The notes beneath the pieces are model-generated. The model did not search any database. It was not told the DNA's origin and was given only the letters and a program-made list of their open reading frames with translations. The position numbers and the translations under genes are program-made. From IMG/VR virus record IMGVR_UViG_3300009158_000217, positions 1-22,644 of that record: a DNA stretch of 22,644 nt; one strand, given 5' to 3'. The stretch is from a virus. Shown here in pieces: positions 7,801 through 15,201 of this stretch. Every line of letters starts with the position of its first letter. Position 1 is the first letter of the stretch.

Positions 7801-10507
7801 CGCCAAGTCGTCGTTTGTTGCTGAATCCAAGACGGAAGTAACTAAAGGCGAGGTTAAACAGATGTTCTCCGTGTCTGCGTCTACCGAGTCTTTGGTAAAT
7901 TCATTAGGTGCTCTGGATGCTCAGGAAAAATCTTGGCTGGGTAAGGCTATTGACGGGTTTAAATCTAACCCCGATATTGACTACGTTACTAAGTTCCGCA
8001 CACAGACTGCCGACATCGCAGCCACTATTGAGCAAAGACTTCGCACTAAGTTTGATGGCGCTGTGCGGGACTCACTAGGTAAGCTCAACCCCATGGGCTT
8101 GTATCGTCAGGCGCAAGACTACGCCAAGATGCTGCTGGAGTATTACCAAACCGGCACGCTGTATAAAGACCCAACGACTGGGCTATGGATGTCTGGAGTT
8201 GGTAAGGGCGTGCGGCCTCCAGCCGAGGTCTATGCGTTGATTGACAAGTACGCAGCAAAGAACGGGTACAGCCGTGACCGCGCAACGCAGATTGCCAGCC
8301 GTGTGCTGGAAGGTGTCCGTTTAGATGCTATGCGCACCTCTAACCGGGTAGACGGTACAACCTTTACTCTGCATCTTAAAGACGCCGAGATTAACCAACT
8401 GCTTGCTGAGTACAACGCTGACCCTGATTTGAGGGCTATGAGCAAGCTCATGGATGAAGCCCGTATTGCTATGGTCGATAACATGGTAAAGGTCGGGCGG
8501 TTAACAAAAGAAATGGGCGATGATTGGAAGAAGGTTGTTGGCTATGTGCCGTTTGACCGCATCGAAGACTTCTCAAATAACTTCCACAAAGTTAAGAAGA
8601 TAAGCGGCAAGGGCTTAGCTCAAGTCGGCAAACTGCCAGAGTTGGTTGGCTCGTTGAATCGTCCGGTGGGCAATGTGTTTGATAACTACATCAACACGCT
8701 TGGTTGGATGGTCGGACAGACTCTGAAGACAGATGCCACTGTAACTACACTTCGAGCATTGGAAGACGTTGGGTTTGCTAAGTTCTTAGGGCGAAGCACG
8801 CAACAAAAAGACAATACGGTAGGCGCATACGTTGACGGTGAAATGCAATACTGGGAATTGCCAAGTAAGTACGACGTCATGGCGTTCAAAGATTTGAATG
8901 CGCCAAAACCCGGATGGCTGCGCAACATGGGCGCATTCTCCAACGTGCTGCGTAAGGCTGTAACTGTTTTGCCGCCGTTTGCGTTGAAGCAGGTAACGGA
9001 CGACGTGCAACGAGCCATCTTAACGTCTGGTGTGAAGAACCCCGGCGCTTTGATCTGGATGTCTTTGACTAACTTCCCTAAGTTGGCACTTGCCGAGCTA
9101 CGCGGTATCCAGCATCCGATGGTTAAAGATTTTGGGGTGATGGGCTTAACGGGTGAGTATGATTTTCAAGAAGGCAAACCCGCTATCTCATTGCTTAAAG
9201 ACTTGGGATATAAAAAACGCGGTAGGTTTGAAACTATTCTGCATCGTTTAGATGGCATTACCCGTGCGTCTGATTTAGCAGTTCGTAAGGCTATCTACGA
9301 CCAAACACTTAAAGAAGGTGGCGATCAACTGTTGGCACAGACCCGCGCTCGTGAGTTCATCAACTTCCGCCGCCGTGGAGCCAATGAGTTTGTAGGGGTC
9401 ATGGTCACGACTATTCCATTCTTTAACGCCTATGTACAAGGTATGGATGTGCTGTACCGTGCGGCGTCGGGCAAGGACTCTAGTTCGTCCGTTGACCGCG
9501 CTCAAGCGCGTCGTTTGTTCTGGAGCCGAGCCGCCATTACGTTTATGCTTAGTTCCCTGTATGCGTTGGGTAAAGACGACGAGGATAAAGATTACCAAGA
9601 CATGGACTTGCTTACTCGTGATAACAACTGGGTGTTCCCCGGCGGGTATAAGTTGTCCGTGCCGGGCGAGTTGGGTGCAATATTTAAAGTTATCCCCGAA
9701 CGCATCGTAGAGTACATGCGCCGCCAAGGTACACCGGAAGAACAAGAAGCGTTTGAAGCGGTGCGTACTACATTAAGTTACATGTACCAGCAGTACATAG
9801 GGCGCGTAACTCCAATCCCACAGGCCATCAAACCTGTGATAGAAGCATGGGCAAACAAATCGTTCTTGACTGGGCGTGCCTTGGAAGGTTTCCACCATAA
9901 AGCAATGGACCCAACCGAGCGCGTAACTGAACAGACGTCTGAGATAGCCAAACTTGCGGCGGTATCGGACCTTGGCAAAGCCATATCTGAGTTTAGCAAG
10001 GCCACGATTGGTGTGGAAGTCTCTCCTATCATGGTTGACAACGCGTTGCGCGGGTACTTCGGGTCATCTGCCGCAATGCTCACAATGGTGACAGACAGCC
10101 TGCTAAACCCAACGCGAGTGGATCGCCCACTGCACAAGTATGCATTGCTTAGCAACTACCTGTACGACTCCGTTGGCACGCGCCGCATGACTGAGTTTTA
10201 CGACGAACGCGAGAAAGTTGGCAAAGCCAACAACACTTTGCGTGAGTTAATGAAAACCGACTTAGACCGTGCTGAAAAATATGTGGAGTCCCATTCCGAC
10301 GAACTGCAGCTTGAGAGTGCGGTTAACTCAACGCTTGAGCACCTGCAACGCACCCGTGCATACCGTAAGTTCCTCAATAGTGTTGAGGGGGCCAAGGACA
10401 TGAGCAAAGAAGACCGCGAAGCCGAGCTTAAAGAAGTCAAACAGATGGAAGTTGAGTACGTTCAGTGGGTTCGTGAAGCTAAGGCTGAGTTGCGCAAAGT
10501 TCAGTAG
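4802..10507 (+). CDS. Giant polyvalent ejected protein (metallopeptidase-like HExxxH, LPD38-like C-terminus)
   Basis: This is a 1901-aa protein; the ATG follows AGGT with a 6-base spacer. The N-terminus begins with two short similar helical repeats (AGYSDQDIAEYL; AGYAPSELINYL). Ala/Gly segments with glycine-zipper character lie at about 140-180 and 300-312. A charged Gln/Glu region precedes a long Pro/Ala/Gln linker (about 620-745). A HExxxH site (H880, E881, H885, in ALHEVGAHLGM) with a downstream DEMVAYFVEEMA matches the metallopeptidase-like domain described in phage polyvalent proteins. The region about 1660-1770 (SFLTGRALEGF, then GYFGSSAAML) resembles large-polyvalent-protein domain LPD38. 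Such proteins are packed in the capsid and enter the host with the DNA, where they may act as enzymes or help form the DNA passage. The peptidase substrate is unknown. The linker DNA carries another ORF in the +1 frame. This is the last + strand gene of the window; its stop overlaps the convergent gene's end. Confidence 0.85.
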   Translation: MAFDVNAARKAGYSDQDIAEYLGQQKKFDAAGAISAGYAPSELINYLNPKESTIGSELVRGGKQVLSSARTGLESLFDKNKAATEGVARSEAIGQEAGIGPSLDAVQKAYQDKGVLSAAGEAVSQIPRALAGQGANLATMYAGSKAGAAAGAPFGVRGRIVGGAAGAAGALLPQFMGQTVETQAGEQMERGEAVDIDRTKAYTAAAGMAALEGAGTAFTLGKRVVKGILGIADDAALVTAKSQAELVKAAERSLAASVGRGVTRGTAEIPVEVGQEIIDRYQSGQDLTSPEAIKAYGEAAYMATLVGGTVGGVSGPLERSQARGQVEQQKREAQQTAARTEQERIAGQGAQLPPEAPVGTQGTLFTKEDLAGVDKRKGATIEPTPVPPQTPRPPTPPAAQGEQLGLGLDFERDYADLVKERERLKQAPQTPEVKARIAELTDQVESLHEMEIGKIRAEKTLDTEAKDRFPGLTAEPTQAGLFPEIDVVRPTPEAPPAPRTAATANDAQAIQRAQDQQAQEAADAAQKEQERKGGQYRLPLRTVPESRDVGRGLTIPARPDELTMQDLEDIGFPMRSAKTWLEQNVVGKTPAEIQVLVANNPDLLLEKGTRAQILKYLTAPVPEGYKEAPRVTPITPPNKPQQQPQPRGGKPSVGVPSQPAGVQPVQPGAGVSPAARAPTAPVGLGLAPAGQPAGTGVVPKSAPAPTLKSNAPETPTVAAKPAPAPTPAKVVETPAAPKAAETVKSRYERLLDVSNNESIPVATRKQAEKQMDLLDDPTMNRGKADRKANEDYADRFLTRVEGLKSVAIAEGQSLDNLKDEVKNAKGVLGTALRRMVESGKVVLEDAHPSGKKIGGVYDGEKVTLYANGIPSGQSIAVALHEVGAHLGMQRLLGKKQYNAVIDRILDMVAKADGSIEADIAQRAYKRIPVSDFKRGVGRDEMVAYFVEEMAKAEVDGTLPKIGPMRVLWNQIRTAIVTSINKALGTNFGVKDFSAQDIFDIAKSSFVAESKTEVTKGEVKQMFSVSASTESLVNSLGALDAQEKSWLGKAIDGFKSNPDIDYVTKFRTQTADIAATIEQRLRTKFDGAVRDSLGKLNPMGLYRQAQDYAKMLLEYYQTGTLYKDPTTGLWMSGVGKGVRPPAEVYALIDKYAAKNGYSRDRATQIASRVLEGVRLDAMRTSNRVDGTTFTLHLKDAEINQLLAEYNADPDLRAMSKLMDEARIAMVDNMVKVGRLTKEMGDDWKKVVGYVPFDRIEDFSNNFHKVKKISGKGLAQVGKLPELVGSLNRPVGNVFDNYINTLGWMVGQTLKTDATVTTLRALEDVGFAKFLGRSTQQKDNTVGAYVDGEMQYWELPSKYDVMAFKDLNAPKPGWLRNMGAFSNVLRKAVTVLPPFALKQVTDDVQRAILTSGVKNPGALIWMSLTNFPKLALAELRGIQHPMVKDFGVMGLTGEYDFQEGKPAISLLKDLGYKKRGRFETILHRLDGITRASDLAVRKAIYDQTLKEGGDQLLAQTRAREFINFRRRGANEFVGVMVTTIPFFNAYVQGMDVLYRAASGKDSSSSVDRAQARRLFWSRAAITFMLSSLYALGKDDEDKDYQDMDLLTRDNNWVFPGGYKLSVPGELGAIFKVIPERIVEYMRRQGTPEEQEAFEAVRTTLSYMYQQYIGRVTPIPQAIKPVIEAWANKSFLTGRALEGFHHKAMDPTERVTEQTSEIAKLAAVSDLGKAISEFSKATIGVEVSPIMVDNALRGYFGSSAAMLTMVTDSLLNPTRVDRPLHKYALLSNYLYDSVGTRRMTEFYDEREKVGKANNTLRELMKTDLDRAEKYVESHSDELQLESAVNSTLEHLQRTRAYRKFLNSVEGAKDMSKEDREAELKEVKQMEVEYVQWVREAKAELRKVQ
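6676..6683 (+). promoter_or_regulatory. Perfect Shine-Dalgarno inside the polyvalent gene
   Basis: TAAGGAGG is fully complementary to the usual 16S rRNA tail. It sits 6 bases before an out-of-frame GTG at 6690 and has no role for the 1901-aa frame it interrupts. It is the strongest ribosome binding site I saw in the window and is the main reason for calling the nested ORF. Confidence 0.8.
6690..6923 (+). CDS. Nested out-of-frame small protein (77 aa) inside the polyvalent gene
   Basis: This ORF runs in the +1 frame of the 1901-aa gene, from GTG 6690 with TAAGGAGG 6 bases upstream, to TAA at 6923. The product is not a typical shadow. It is acidic and Leu/Glu/Trp-containing, with a helical start (LSPEEVSQAWEYLVSLPEY), a Pro hinge (FPPPPEHL) and a helical end (LSDSDWHLLDNLL) finishing in PLH. 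The overlapping 1901-aa frame encodes only a low-complexity Pro/Gln/Ala/Gly linker there, which suggests that the nested frame carries the selected sequence. Codons in this frame end mostly in G or C (agc, gag, ctg, cac), unlike surrounding genes. No signal peptide, lipobox or membrane segment is visible, so it is not an obvious spanin. I do not know its function. Expression together with late virion genes is implied. Confidence 0.65.
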   Translation: MSRPLPRRISLSNNLSPEEVSQAWEYLVSLPEYSPFNPEPEFPPPPEHLQHLSDSDWHLLDNLLARELSLKAHLPLH

Positions 10508-10809
10508 ACTCGCCAGACCCGAGCGCCGTACCGCCCGTACTCACAACGGGCGCGTACGATTAACTGGATGCGTAGCTCGTTAGCCGGTTCTCGTAGAACA
10601 TTGGCTACCTGTGTTGGCGTAGCCGTAGTAGGGATAAAGAAGGACGCATCTCGGCCTAGCTCCTGCCATTGGATAAAGTATTGCACCCCGTGAAGGGTGA
10701 CAACCCGTATATCCTTAGGGGGCGTCGGCTCCGAAGTCTCGAGAGAATGCCGTTTCGTCGATGCCAATTGCGTCTCCATCAAATACATAGCATCGAACCG
10801 CAATGCCAC
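10501..10809 (-). CDS. Small conserved-type phage protein after the primase gene
   Basis: This is a 102-aa ORF overlapping the 3' end of the primase-ATPase gene by 95 bases in another frame. A GTG at 10809 has AGGTGG 5 bases upstream and is chosen as start; ATGs at 10788 and 10779 are alternatives without a clear ribosome binding site. The folded part seems to begin near residue 32 (DIRVVTLHGVQYF), with QYFIQWQ, SFFIPTT, and an ending RCEYGRYGARVWRV. A similar pattern of an SFFIP strand and a C-terminal G-x-R-x-WR is familiar from small phage proteins of unknown function. Its stop overlaps the convergent 1901-aa gene by 7 bases. It is the last gene of the - strand replication operon. Function unknown. 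Confidence 0.65.
   Translation of the reverse strand: MALRFDAMYLMETQLASTKRHSLETSEPTPPKDIRVVTLHGVQYFIQWQELGRDASFFIPTTATPTQVANVLREPANELRIQLIVRARCEYGRYGARVWRVY
10532..10552. terminator. GC-rich hairpin at the convergence of the two operons
   Basis: CGCCCGT (10532-10538) and ACGGGCG (10546-10552) form a 7-bp GC-rich stem around a 7-base loop. Further imperfect pairing is possible outside it (GTAC on each side). It lies 25 bases past the virion-operon stop and inside the 3' end of the opposing gene. There is no T-run on either strand, so intrinsic termination is doubtful; it may instead protect the 3' end or slow polymerase. Confidence 0.3.
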
Positions 10810-13561
10810 TTAGCCCACCTACCGCACCAGCCCCAATTCGAGTGGGGTGCGACTTACCATCATGCTTGAGGTAGTTAGCCTTATGTAGTTGGGCAAGACT
10901 CTCCTTAACATCAACCTGACGCAGTGAAAAGTATTTGCGCAACTCTGGAACTGGAATCGCAAGCGCTCGAGCATCGGGATCATAGCGCATACGCAATGGG
11001 CCTTTGGGAGCCATAGCTGGACGCTCGGGCAAACCGCCTTTGGGCGTATAGGCAGCAACCAAAGCGTTGTTAACATTCTCGTTGATGAACGCAGCCAAAG
11101 TCTCCTGTGCGATTGTCAGTGGGTCGCCTACATCGTTACGGTTTGCTATGCGCACTTCTTCTACCAACTTGAGTGCGTAATCGTAGATACGCGGTATCTC
11201 GATCTGGTGCAGCCCCAGCTTTTCGGAGATCAGCGCCCCAACAAAGGCACATGCCAATATGCACGAATAGAAACGGTCTACCTGATCTAACTTAAGCTTT
11301 TCATCTATCTTGGCCTGCATCCGCACCAGCAATAATTTGACTGATTCAAGGTTATTGATAACGTACTGTATAAAGATTGGCCCTGCATGCCCGTAGTTGT
11401 TAGCCAGCTTAGAAAACACGGCGTCAATCTCAGTCTTGCCTGCGCCGGTGTATTTAGGTACGGCAATCTCCAAGACCCGGCGAAGCTCCCCATCCGGGGT
11501 ACTCTTGAATTGCTGCAAGACGTCAACAACAGAGGCATTACCAGAAGTAAGCGTAATGGTGCACCACGTCGTATTATTCACACGCAACTTGTTTGTCTGT
11601 GCCTCCATCCGGTGTCTACCGCGCCCCGAGGTGAATCCATAGGCGTAGTCAGACAGCACATCTGGTTTATCGTTTGTAATCTCATCAACAGTAAAGCATA
11701 TATTGTTCATCATGCCTAGCATGTGCATCTTGGATGCGTATGTGTCAGCCTGCTTCATCAGCAACTCCTCAGGATTCCCAAAGATAGAGTTGACCACCAT
11801 CTGTGCCGTAGACTTTCCGGAGCCTGAGCCGTTATGTTTCAAGTGAACCATCGCACCTTTAACCGCCGTACCCCCAATAAATTTAAGCAGGGGTGCACCA
11901 AAGCCAAAGAACAAAGACAGCGCGTGAGGTTCAAGCCCCTCGCGGTTGTAGAAGTTGGCAATCTTGCTCCACTCTTCTAGTGTGCCCATTGGTTTAAATG
12001 ACGACGCCAGTTGTCGTGTGCCGCTTGCAGGGGGAGCCAGCTTAGTGCCAGCCGGTGTATATTCCATCTCGCCCACAACAAAGCCAGAGCCGTCAGGAGT
12101 CCACCCCATTTGGCTACGGGTTTTATTTGCCGAGTACTGGGCTTGCAGTTTACGTAATGTTGAAGCGAAGTAGGCCATAAGCGCATCCAGTTGTTTACCA
12201 TAAGCGACCACACCGTTCTTAATCAGTAGGTCACGCATCTTGTCTTTGGTGAACAGCACAGTCACCGGAGTAAAAAACCTGCGCATGCCGTCTTGCTTCA
12301 TGTGTAGGTTAATCCCCACTAACTCGCCATCACCATTCCCATGCTCATCAGAATCAAAAAAGCGTTCAGTTAGATATAGGTCATATGGGTAGATTTCAAT
12401 CTCTCGTTCTTCTCCATCGGGCGTGCGGTCTTTCTTAAACACCCCGCCATTTACGCCCCGAAAGTACGGAAACGGATACGCTGGGATAGATACATGTAGG
12501 GGAGGTGTTGTCTCGTCCAGTGGGGTCTCAATGATGTATTGGTCATCGGTAATCGGAGCCTCGTCCACAACACGTCCCAGCAGTAGGGGGGTAGTTATAT
12601 TGTGCCTACACCCCTTGCACTTTTCGGAGTTATTCTCCCGATACCACTCGCAGGTATACGGGCCCTTGGTGTCAGCGGCTTTATCTTCTGTATCTGTTGG
12701 AGAATACCCCGGATACGCTTTAGAAATCTTATGGATAGCTGCTGCCCCGTCTTCGCACCGGATGGCAATAGACAGGGCGGCTCTCCAAAGCGGCTCCTCT
12801 AGCGTAGCTGCCTCAGTTACAGCATGCTTAATCTGTGCGCAGCCTATATCTTTCAAACTACGCCTAACGATACGGCTGAAGTCGCACTTGGGGTAGTCGG
12901 TGCCGCCCACGTTTTTGGATGTCTCATCCAGCCCAAACTGTTTAGCTGCGCTCAGGTCTACTGCCGGAGCCGGTAAGTGTTTTATAAAATCGGCAAGTGG
13001 TGTTGGGTGCCCCGCAGAGATAATCTGCACGGATCTAGGCACCTCAAGCTTAAAGTTATGTGTGCCGGGGATGCGTAAAATACGCGCAGCATCCGCAGTC
13101 ACCGCCGGGTCAGCAAATAGCTTGTGTTGAGCGCACAAACGCTTTAAGGATTTTGCATGGCGCACCCATTCGGATGCGGCTATGTCTTCAGTCAGGGGCC
13201 AATAAACATGAAGGCCACCACCCGAGTTAACTAGAGTAGGGCTTGGTAAATTAGTTGCTTGGATAAATATGGACAGCGCTTGAGCCGCAGCGGGTTGGTC
13301 AGCGTATGGCTTACCAGTACCGCAATCCAGATCGAGGTAAAACGATTTTAGGAATGCTGCGTTCTCTGCTTTGCGACTTGTATTGTCGTTGAATGTGGCT
13401 AATGCAAAATAAGCATCCACACCCTGCGAATCCGTACCCGAGCCAACTTCTTCTACCGCTTCAATCGTTGTTTGAAACGACTGTTTAACGACGTCTAACC
13501 GAATACCCACAGTGCAGTACACGCCCTGCGTAGATAAAACGGATTTGAGAAAGTCAGTCAC
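10715..13561 (-). CDS. Primase-helicase: PrimPol-like N-terminus with DUF927-like ATPase
   Basis: This is a 948-aa protein starting at GTG 13561. Residues 1-170 look like an archaeo-eukaryotic primase (PrimPol) domain: a D-x-D pair at 77/79 (FYLDLDCG), NSGGGLHVYW with H118, and ARILRIPGTHNFK (160-171). A Cys group (CEWYR...CKGCRHN, about 305-322) could bind zinc. The C-terminal half has a Walker A (GSGSGKST, K583) and Walker B (FTVDE, D626/E627), followed by a conserved Arg-rich GFTSGRGRHR stretch. This is the layout of DUF927-like/SF3-like phage ATPases. Such fusions prime and unwind DNA at the fork, fitting beside a family A polymerase. GAGG is only 4 bases before the GTG and lies inside an inverted repeat, so translation may be controlled there. 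It is separated from the upstream HTH gene by a terminator, so it probably has its own promoter or depends on read-through. Confidence 0.85.
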   Translation of the reverse strand: MTDFLKSVLSTQGVYCTVGIRLDVVKQSFQTTIEAVEEVGSGTDSQGVDAYFALATFNDNTSRKAENAAFLKSFYLDLDCGTGKPYADQPAAAQALSIFIQATNLPSPTLVNSGGGLHVYWPLTEDIAASEWVRHAKSLKRLCAQHKLFADPAVTADAARILRIPGTHNFKLEVPRSVQIISAGHPTPLADFIKHLPAPAVDLSAAKQFGLDETSKNVGGTDYPKCDFSRIVRRSLKDIGCAQIKHAVTEAATLEEPLWRAALSIAIRCEDGAAAIHKISKAYPGYSPTDTEDKAADTKGPYTCEWYRENNSEKCKGCRHNITTPLLLGRVVDEAPITDDQYIIETPLDETTPPLHVSIPAYPFPYFRGVNGGVFKKDRTPDGEEREIEIYPYDLYLTERFFDSDEHGNGDGELVGINLHMKQDGMRRFFTPVTVLFTKDKMRDLLIKNGVVAYGKQLDALMAYFASTLRKLQAQYSANKTRSQMGWTPDGSGFVVGEMEYTPAGTKLAPPASGTRQLASSFKPMGTLEEWSKIANFYNREGLEPHALSLFFGFGAPLLKFIGGTAVKGAMVHLKHNGSGSGKSTAQMVVNSIFGNPEELLMKQADTYASKMHMLGMMNNICFTVDEITNDKPDVLSDYAYGFTSGRGRHRMEAQTNKLRVNNTTWCTITLTSGNASVVDVLQQFKSTPDGELRRVLEIAVPKYTGAGKTEIDAVFSKLANNYGHAGPIFIQYVINNLESVKLLLVRMQAKIDEKLKLDQVDRFYSCILACAFVGALISEKLGLHQIEIPRIYDYALKLVEEVRIANRNDVGDPLTIAQETLAAFINENVNNALVAAYTPKGGLPERPAMAPKGPLRMRYDPDARALAIPVPELRKYFSLRQVDVKESLAQLHKANYLKHDGKSHPTRIGAGAVGGLSGIAVRCYVFDGDAIGIDETAFSRDFGADAP

Positions 13562-13563
13562 AG

Positions 13564-13577
13564 AACCTCACGAGGTT
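13564..13577. promoter_or_regulatory. Inverted repeat at the primase-gene start (operator or RBS hairpin)
   Basis: AACCTC-AC-GAGGTT is a perfect 6-bp dyad with a 2-base centre. It ends 2 bases before the GTG of the primase-helicase gene and contains its only plausible Shine-Dalgarno (GAGG). It could be an operator for the small HTH protein encoded just upstream, or a structure occluding the ribosome site. The sequence alone cannot decide between these. Confidence 0.35.
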
Positions 13578-13581
13578 GCCG

Positions 13582-13613
13582 AAAAAAAGAGGCGGGGGGA
13601 CTAGCCCACCGCC
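13582..13613 (-). terminator. Intrinsic terminator after the HTH gene
   Basis: On the - strand, GGCGGTGGG pairs with CCCCCCGCC (8 of 9 pairs) around a 5-base loop. Two bases on, a run of seven T follows. It lies 13 bases past the HTH gene stop and upstream of the primase gene, ending the transcript that carries the SNF2, ssDNA-binding and HTH genes, or attenuating read-through into the primase. Confidence 0.8.
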
Positions 13614-13626
13614 CCGAGGGGGTTGA

Positions 13627-13875
13627 TTACTTACGCTTAGACAAGCGTAGGATAATCTTTGGCATTAGCGCCAGATGGCGGGGGCGAGGCACTGTCCTAC
13701 CGGTAATCCAGTTGTACGCCGTTGCGCGAGTCACCCCGAGCATGTCAGCGAGATCCGCAATGGGTACACCTTTGTCGATGCAGGTATTGGCAAGGGTTAA
13801 GACTACCCCCACCCGAACTGCACTTTCAACTTTTTGTAGGAACAGGGAGTCGTACCCCCGCAATCTATTACGCAT
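13627..13875 (-). CDS. Small helix-turn-helix DNA-binding protein
   Basis: This is an 82-aa protein. Residues about 38-60 (IADLADMLGVTRATAYNWI) are a clear helix-turn-helix of the kind seen in XRE/MerR-like or replication-associated phage regulators. The C-terminus is basic (RLSKRK). The ATG overlaps the end of the upstream gene (ATGCGTAA), so translation is probably coupled; no independent Shine-Dalgarno is evident. It is followed directly by a terminator and an inverted repeat at the primase start, which makes it a candidate regulator of that gene. A role as a DNA-binding accessory protein in replication is also possible. The target is unknown. Confidence 0.75.
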   Translation of the reverse strand: MRNRLRGYDSLFLQKVESAVRVGVVLTLANTCIDKGVPIADLADMLGVTRATAYNWITGRTVPRPRHLALMPKIILRLSKRK

Positions 13876-14740
13876 CTTCGTCAGTGGCCCAGTCGTTTAG
13901 GATGTCTGACACGTTCTTAGACGCGGCAGGTGCTTCAGCCTTAGGTTTGCTTGTGCGCTTGATCGGCTCTGCTACTGGCGCAGCAGCCTCAACAAACGAT
14001 GAAGGCAACGCAGGCATTGCGCCATCAGACCTAGACGGAACCATCTTCAACTCAATAGCCTGACGCGCATCTTCTGTCTGACTCTGTGTCTTACCCAACT
14101 CCCACTCGTCTTTGGACAAGGGGCGCACGGCACGGAACTTCAGCACTGGCACTGCCTCAGCGGTATCAAAACGGGCTTCAGTAACGATGCCTGTGATAGG
14201 GATACCGTGACCGGACAAGAACTTACCAAACGCTTGCAGAGGCATCTTCTCGCCCTCGGCACGACCGAAGTAAGACTTAGCTGGGACTGACAGACGATAG
14301 ATGTTCCCACCGATGTCGTTCTCTAATGCCACAGCCAAACGCTTGCTATAACGGCATGCACGAGCCTTACCATCCCCAGAGCCTTCGATGTTCTGAGGGC
14401 AGGTAGCGCACGAAGCGCTTTGAGGGGCGGGTACTTCGGAATTAGGCACGACACCTTCGGCAGACCAGCAGGAAGGCCGAACATCTTTACCTTCTTCGTA
14501 TTTCTCCGTATAGAACGTGCGAGTCACGCCCTTGCCTGATGCGATCACCACGAAGTTCATTGCGCGTTCTTCATTCTTGGCAACTTCTTCGCCGCCTACG
14601 ATCATGCGCCATACGCCGCCCTTGATCGAGATGGCCTTGCCGCCAGAACTACCGGCAATATCTCTGGTAGTGGCATCAGATGCCTCACGCAGATAGTCAG
14701 GGATAACGGAGCCAGATTTGAAAAGTGTCATATTACTCAT
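13868..14740 (-). CDS. Putative single-stranded DNA-binding protein with Cys cluster
   Basis: This is a 290-aa protein with AAAGGA 8 bases before the ATG. The N-terminal 200 residues look like a single globular beta-rich domain. Cysteines at 91, 111, 114 and 129 (PSCW, CATCPQN, ACRYSKR) suggest a zinc site. The last 80 residues are low-complexity (Ala/Pro/Lys) and end in an acidic tail, DILNDWATDEDA, the arrangement used by SSB proteins and T7 gp2.5 to contact replication partners. No OB-fold can be proved from sequence by eye. Its place between a coiled-coil protein and replication genes in a polymerase-helicase-primase operon supports an SSB role. The coding region overlaps the next gene by 8 bases. 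Confidence 0.6.
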   Translation of the reverse strand: MSNMTLFKSGSVIPDYLREASDATTRDIAGSSGGKAISIKGGVWRMIVGGEEVAKNEERAMNFVVIASGKGVTRTFYTEKYEEGKDVRPSCWSAEGVVPNSEVPAPQSASCATCPQNIEGSGDGKARACRYSKRLAVALENDIGGNIYRLSVPAKSYFGRAEGEKMPLQAFGKFLSGHGIPITGIVTEARFDTAEAVPVLKFRAVRPLSKDEWELGKTQSQTEDARQAIELKMVPSRSDGAMPALPSSFVEAAAPVAEPIKRTSKPKAEAPAASKNVSDILNDWATDEDA

Positions 14741-14762
14741 TTTGATTTCCTTTAATGGGAGG

Positions 14763-15155
14763 TTACTTGGATGAACGGCGAACCGTGATCGAGTATTTCG
14801 ACTCGATATTTACACCAGCGGGCATGCTGTCTGGGTTCTCTTTGACGAACTGCGAGAAGTTTCCTTGCGCAATACGACGTTCGAGTAAGTCAGGGGCATC
14901 ATGCTCACGGATGAACTTGTACATACTGTCCCAGTCGCTGGTCCAGTATCGTGTCTTTACGGATCGTGTGAACGACCCGAATGTAGTCTTGCCACCGTCC
15001 TGTCCGGTGGACTTGCAGATTTCAAGTAGCTCATCCTCGACCGCATCTAACTGCTGATCCAGCACTGCTAACTCCTCTTCCATCTGCCTGCGTTTTGTTT
15101 CTTTGGCGTCACGTATTTTTATGTATACCTGCACCAACTTGCTTGCGTCACTCAT
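14763..15155 (-). CDS. Conserved-type phage coiled-coil protein of unknown function
   Basis: This is a 130-aa protein with an AAGGT site before the ATG. Residues about 10-55 are highly charged and heptad-like (KRRQMEEELAVLDQQLDAVE), predicted to be coiled coil. A compact C-terminal half follows with RYWTSDWDSMYKFIREHDA and SITVRRSSK. The same order of coiled coil plus 'YWT-DWDSMYKFI' region is familiar from phage genes next to putative ssDNA-binding proteins, but I know no assigned function. It lies 22 bases upstream of the putative SSB gene, so an accessory role in replication or recombination is inferred only from position. Confidence 0.7.
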   Translation of the reverse strand: MSDASKLVQVYIKIRDAKETKRRQMEEELAVLDQQLDAVEDELLEICKSTGQDGGKTTFGSFTRSVKTRYWTSDWDSMYKFIREHDAPDLLERRIAQGNFSQFVKENPDSMPAGVNIESKYSITVRRSSK

Positions 15156-15201
15156 GATTTACCTTTTTGATTTGCGTTGAACGAATTGAAATTATACACT
15201 G

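Noticed and set aside
9275-9745. 156-codon - strand ORF opposite the polyvalent gene
   Set aside because: It has antisense composition (His/Thr/Val-rich), lies within a well-supported + strand gene, and has no motif.
12423-12896. 157-codon + strand ORF opposite the primase-helicase
   Set aside because: It is a Ser/Arg-rich antisense shadow without a ribosome site or recognisable motif; the opposite gene has clear catalytic motifs.
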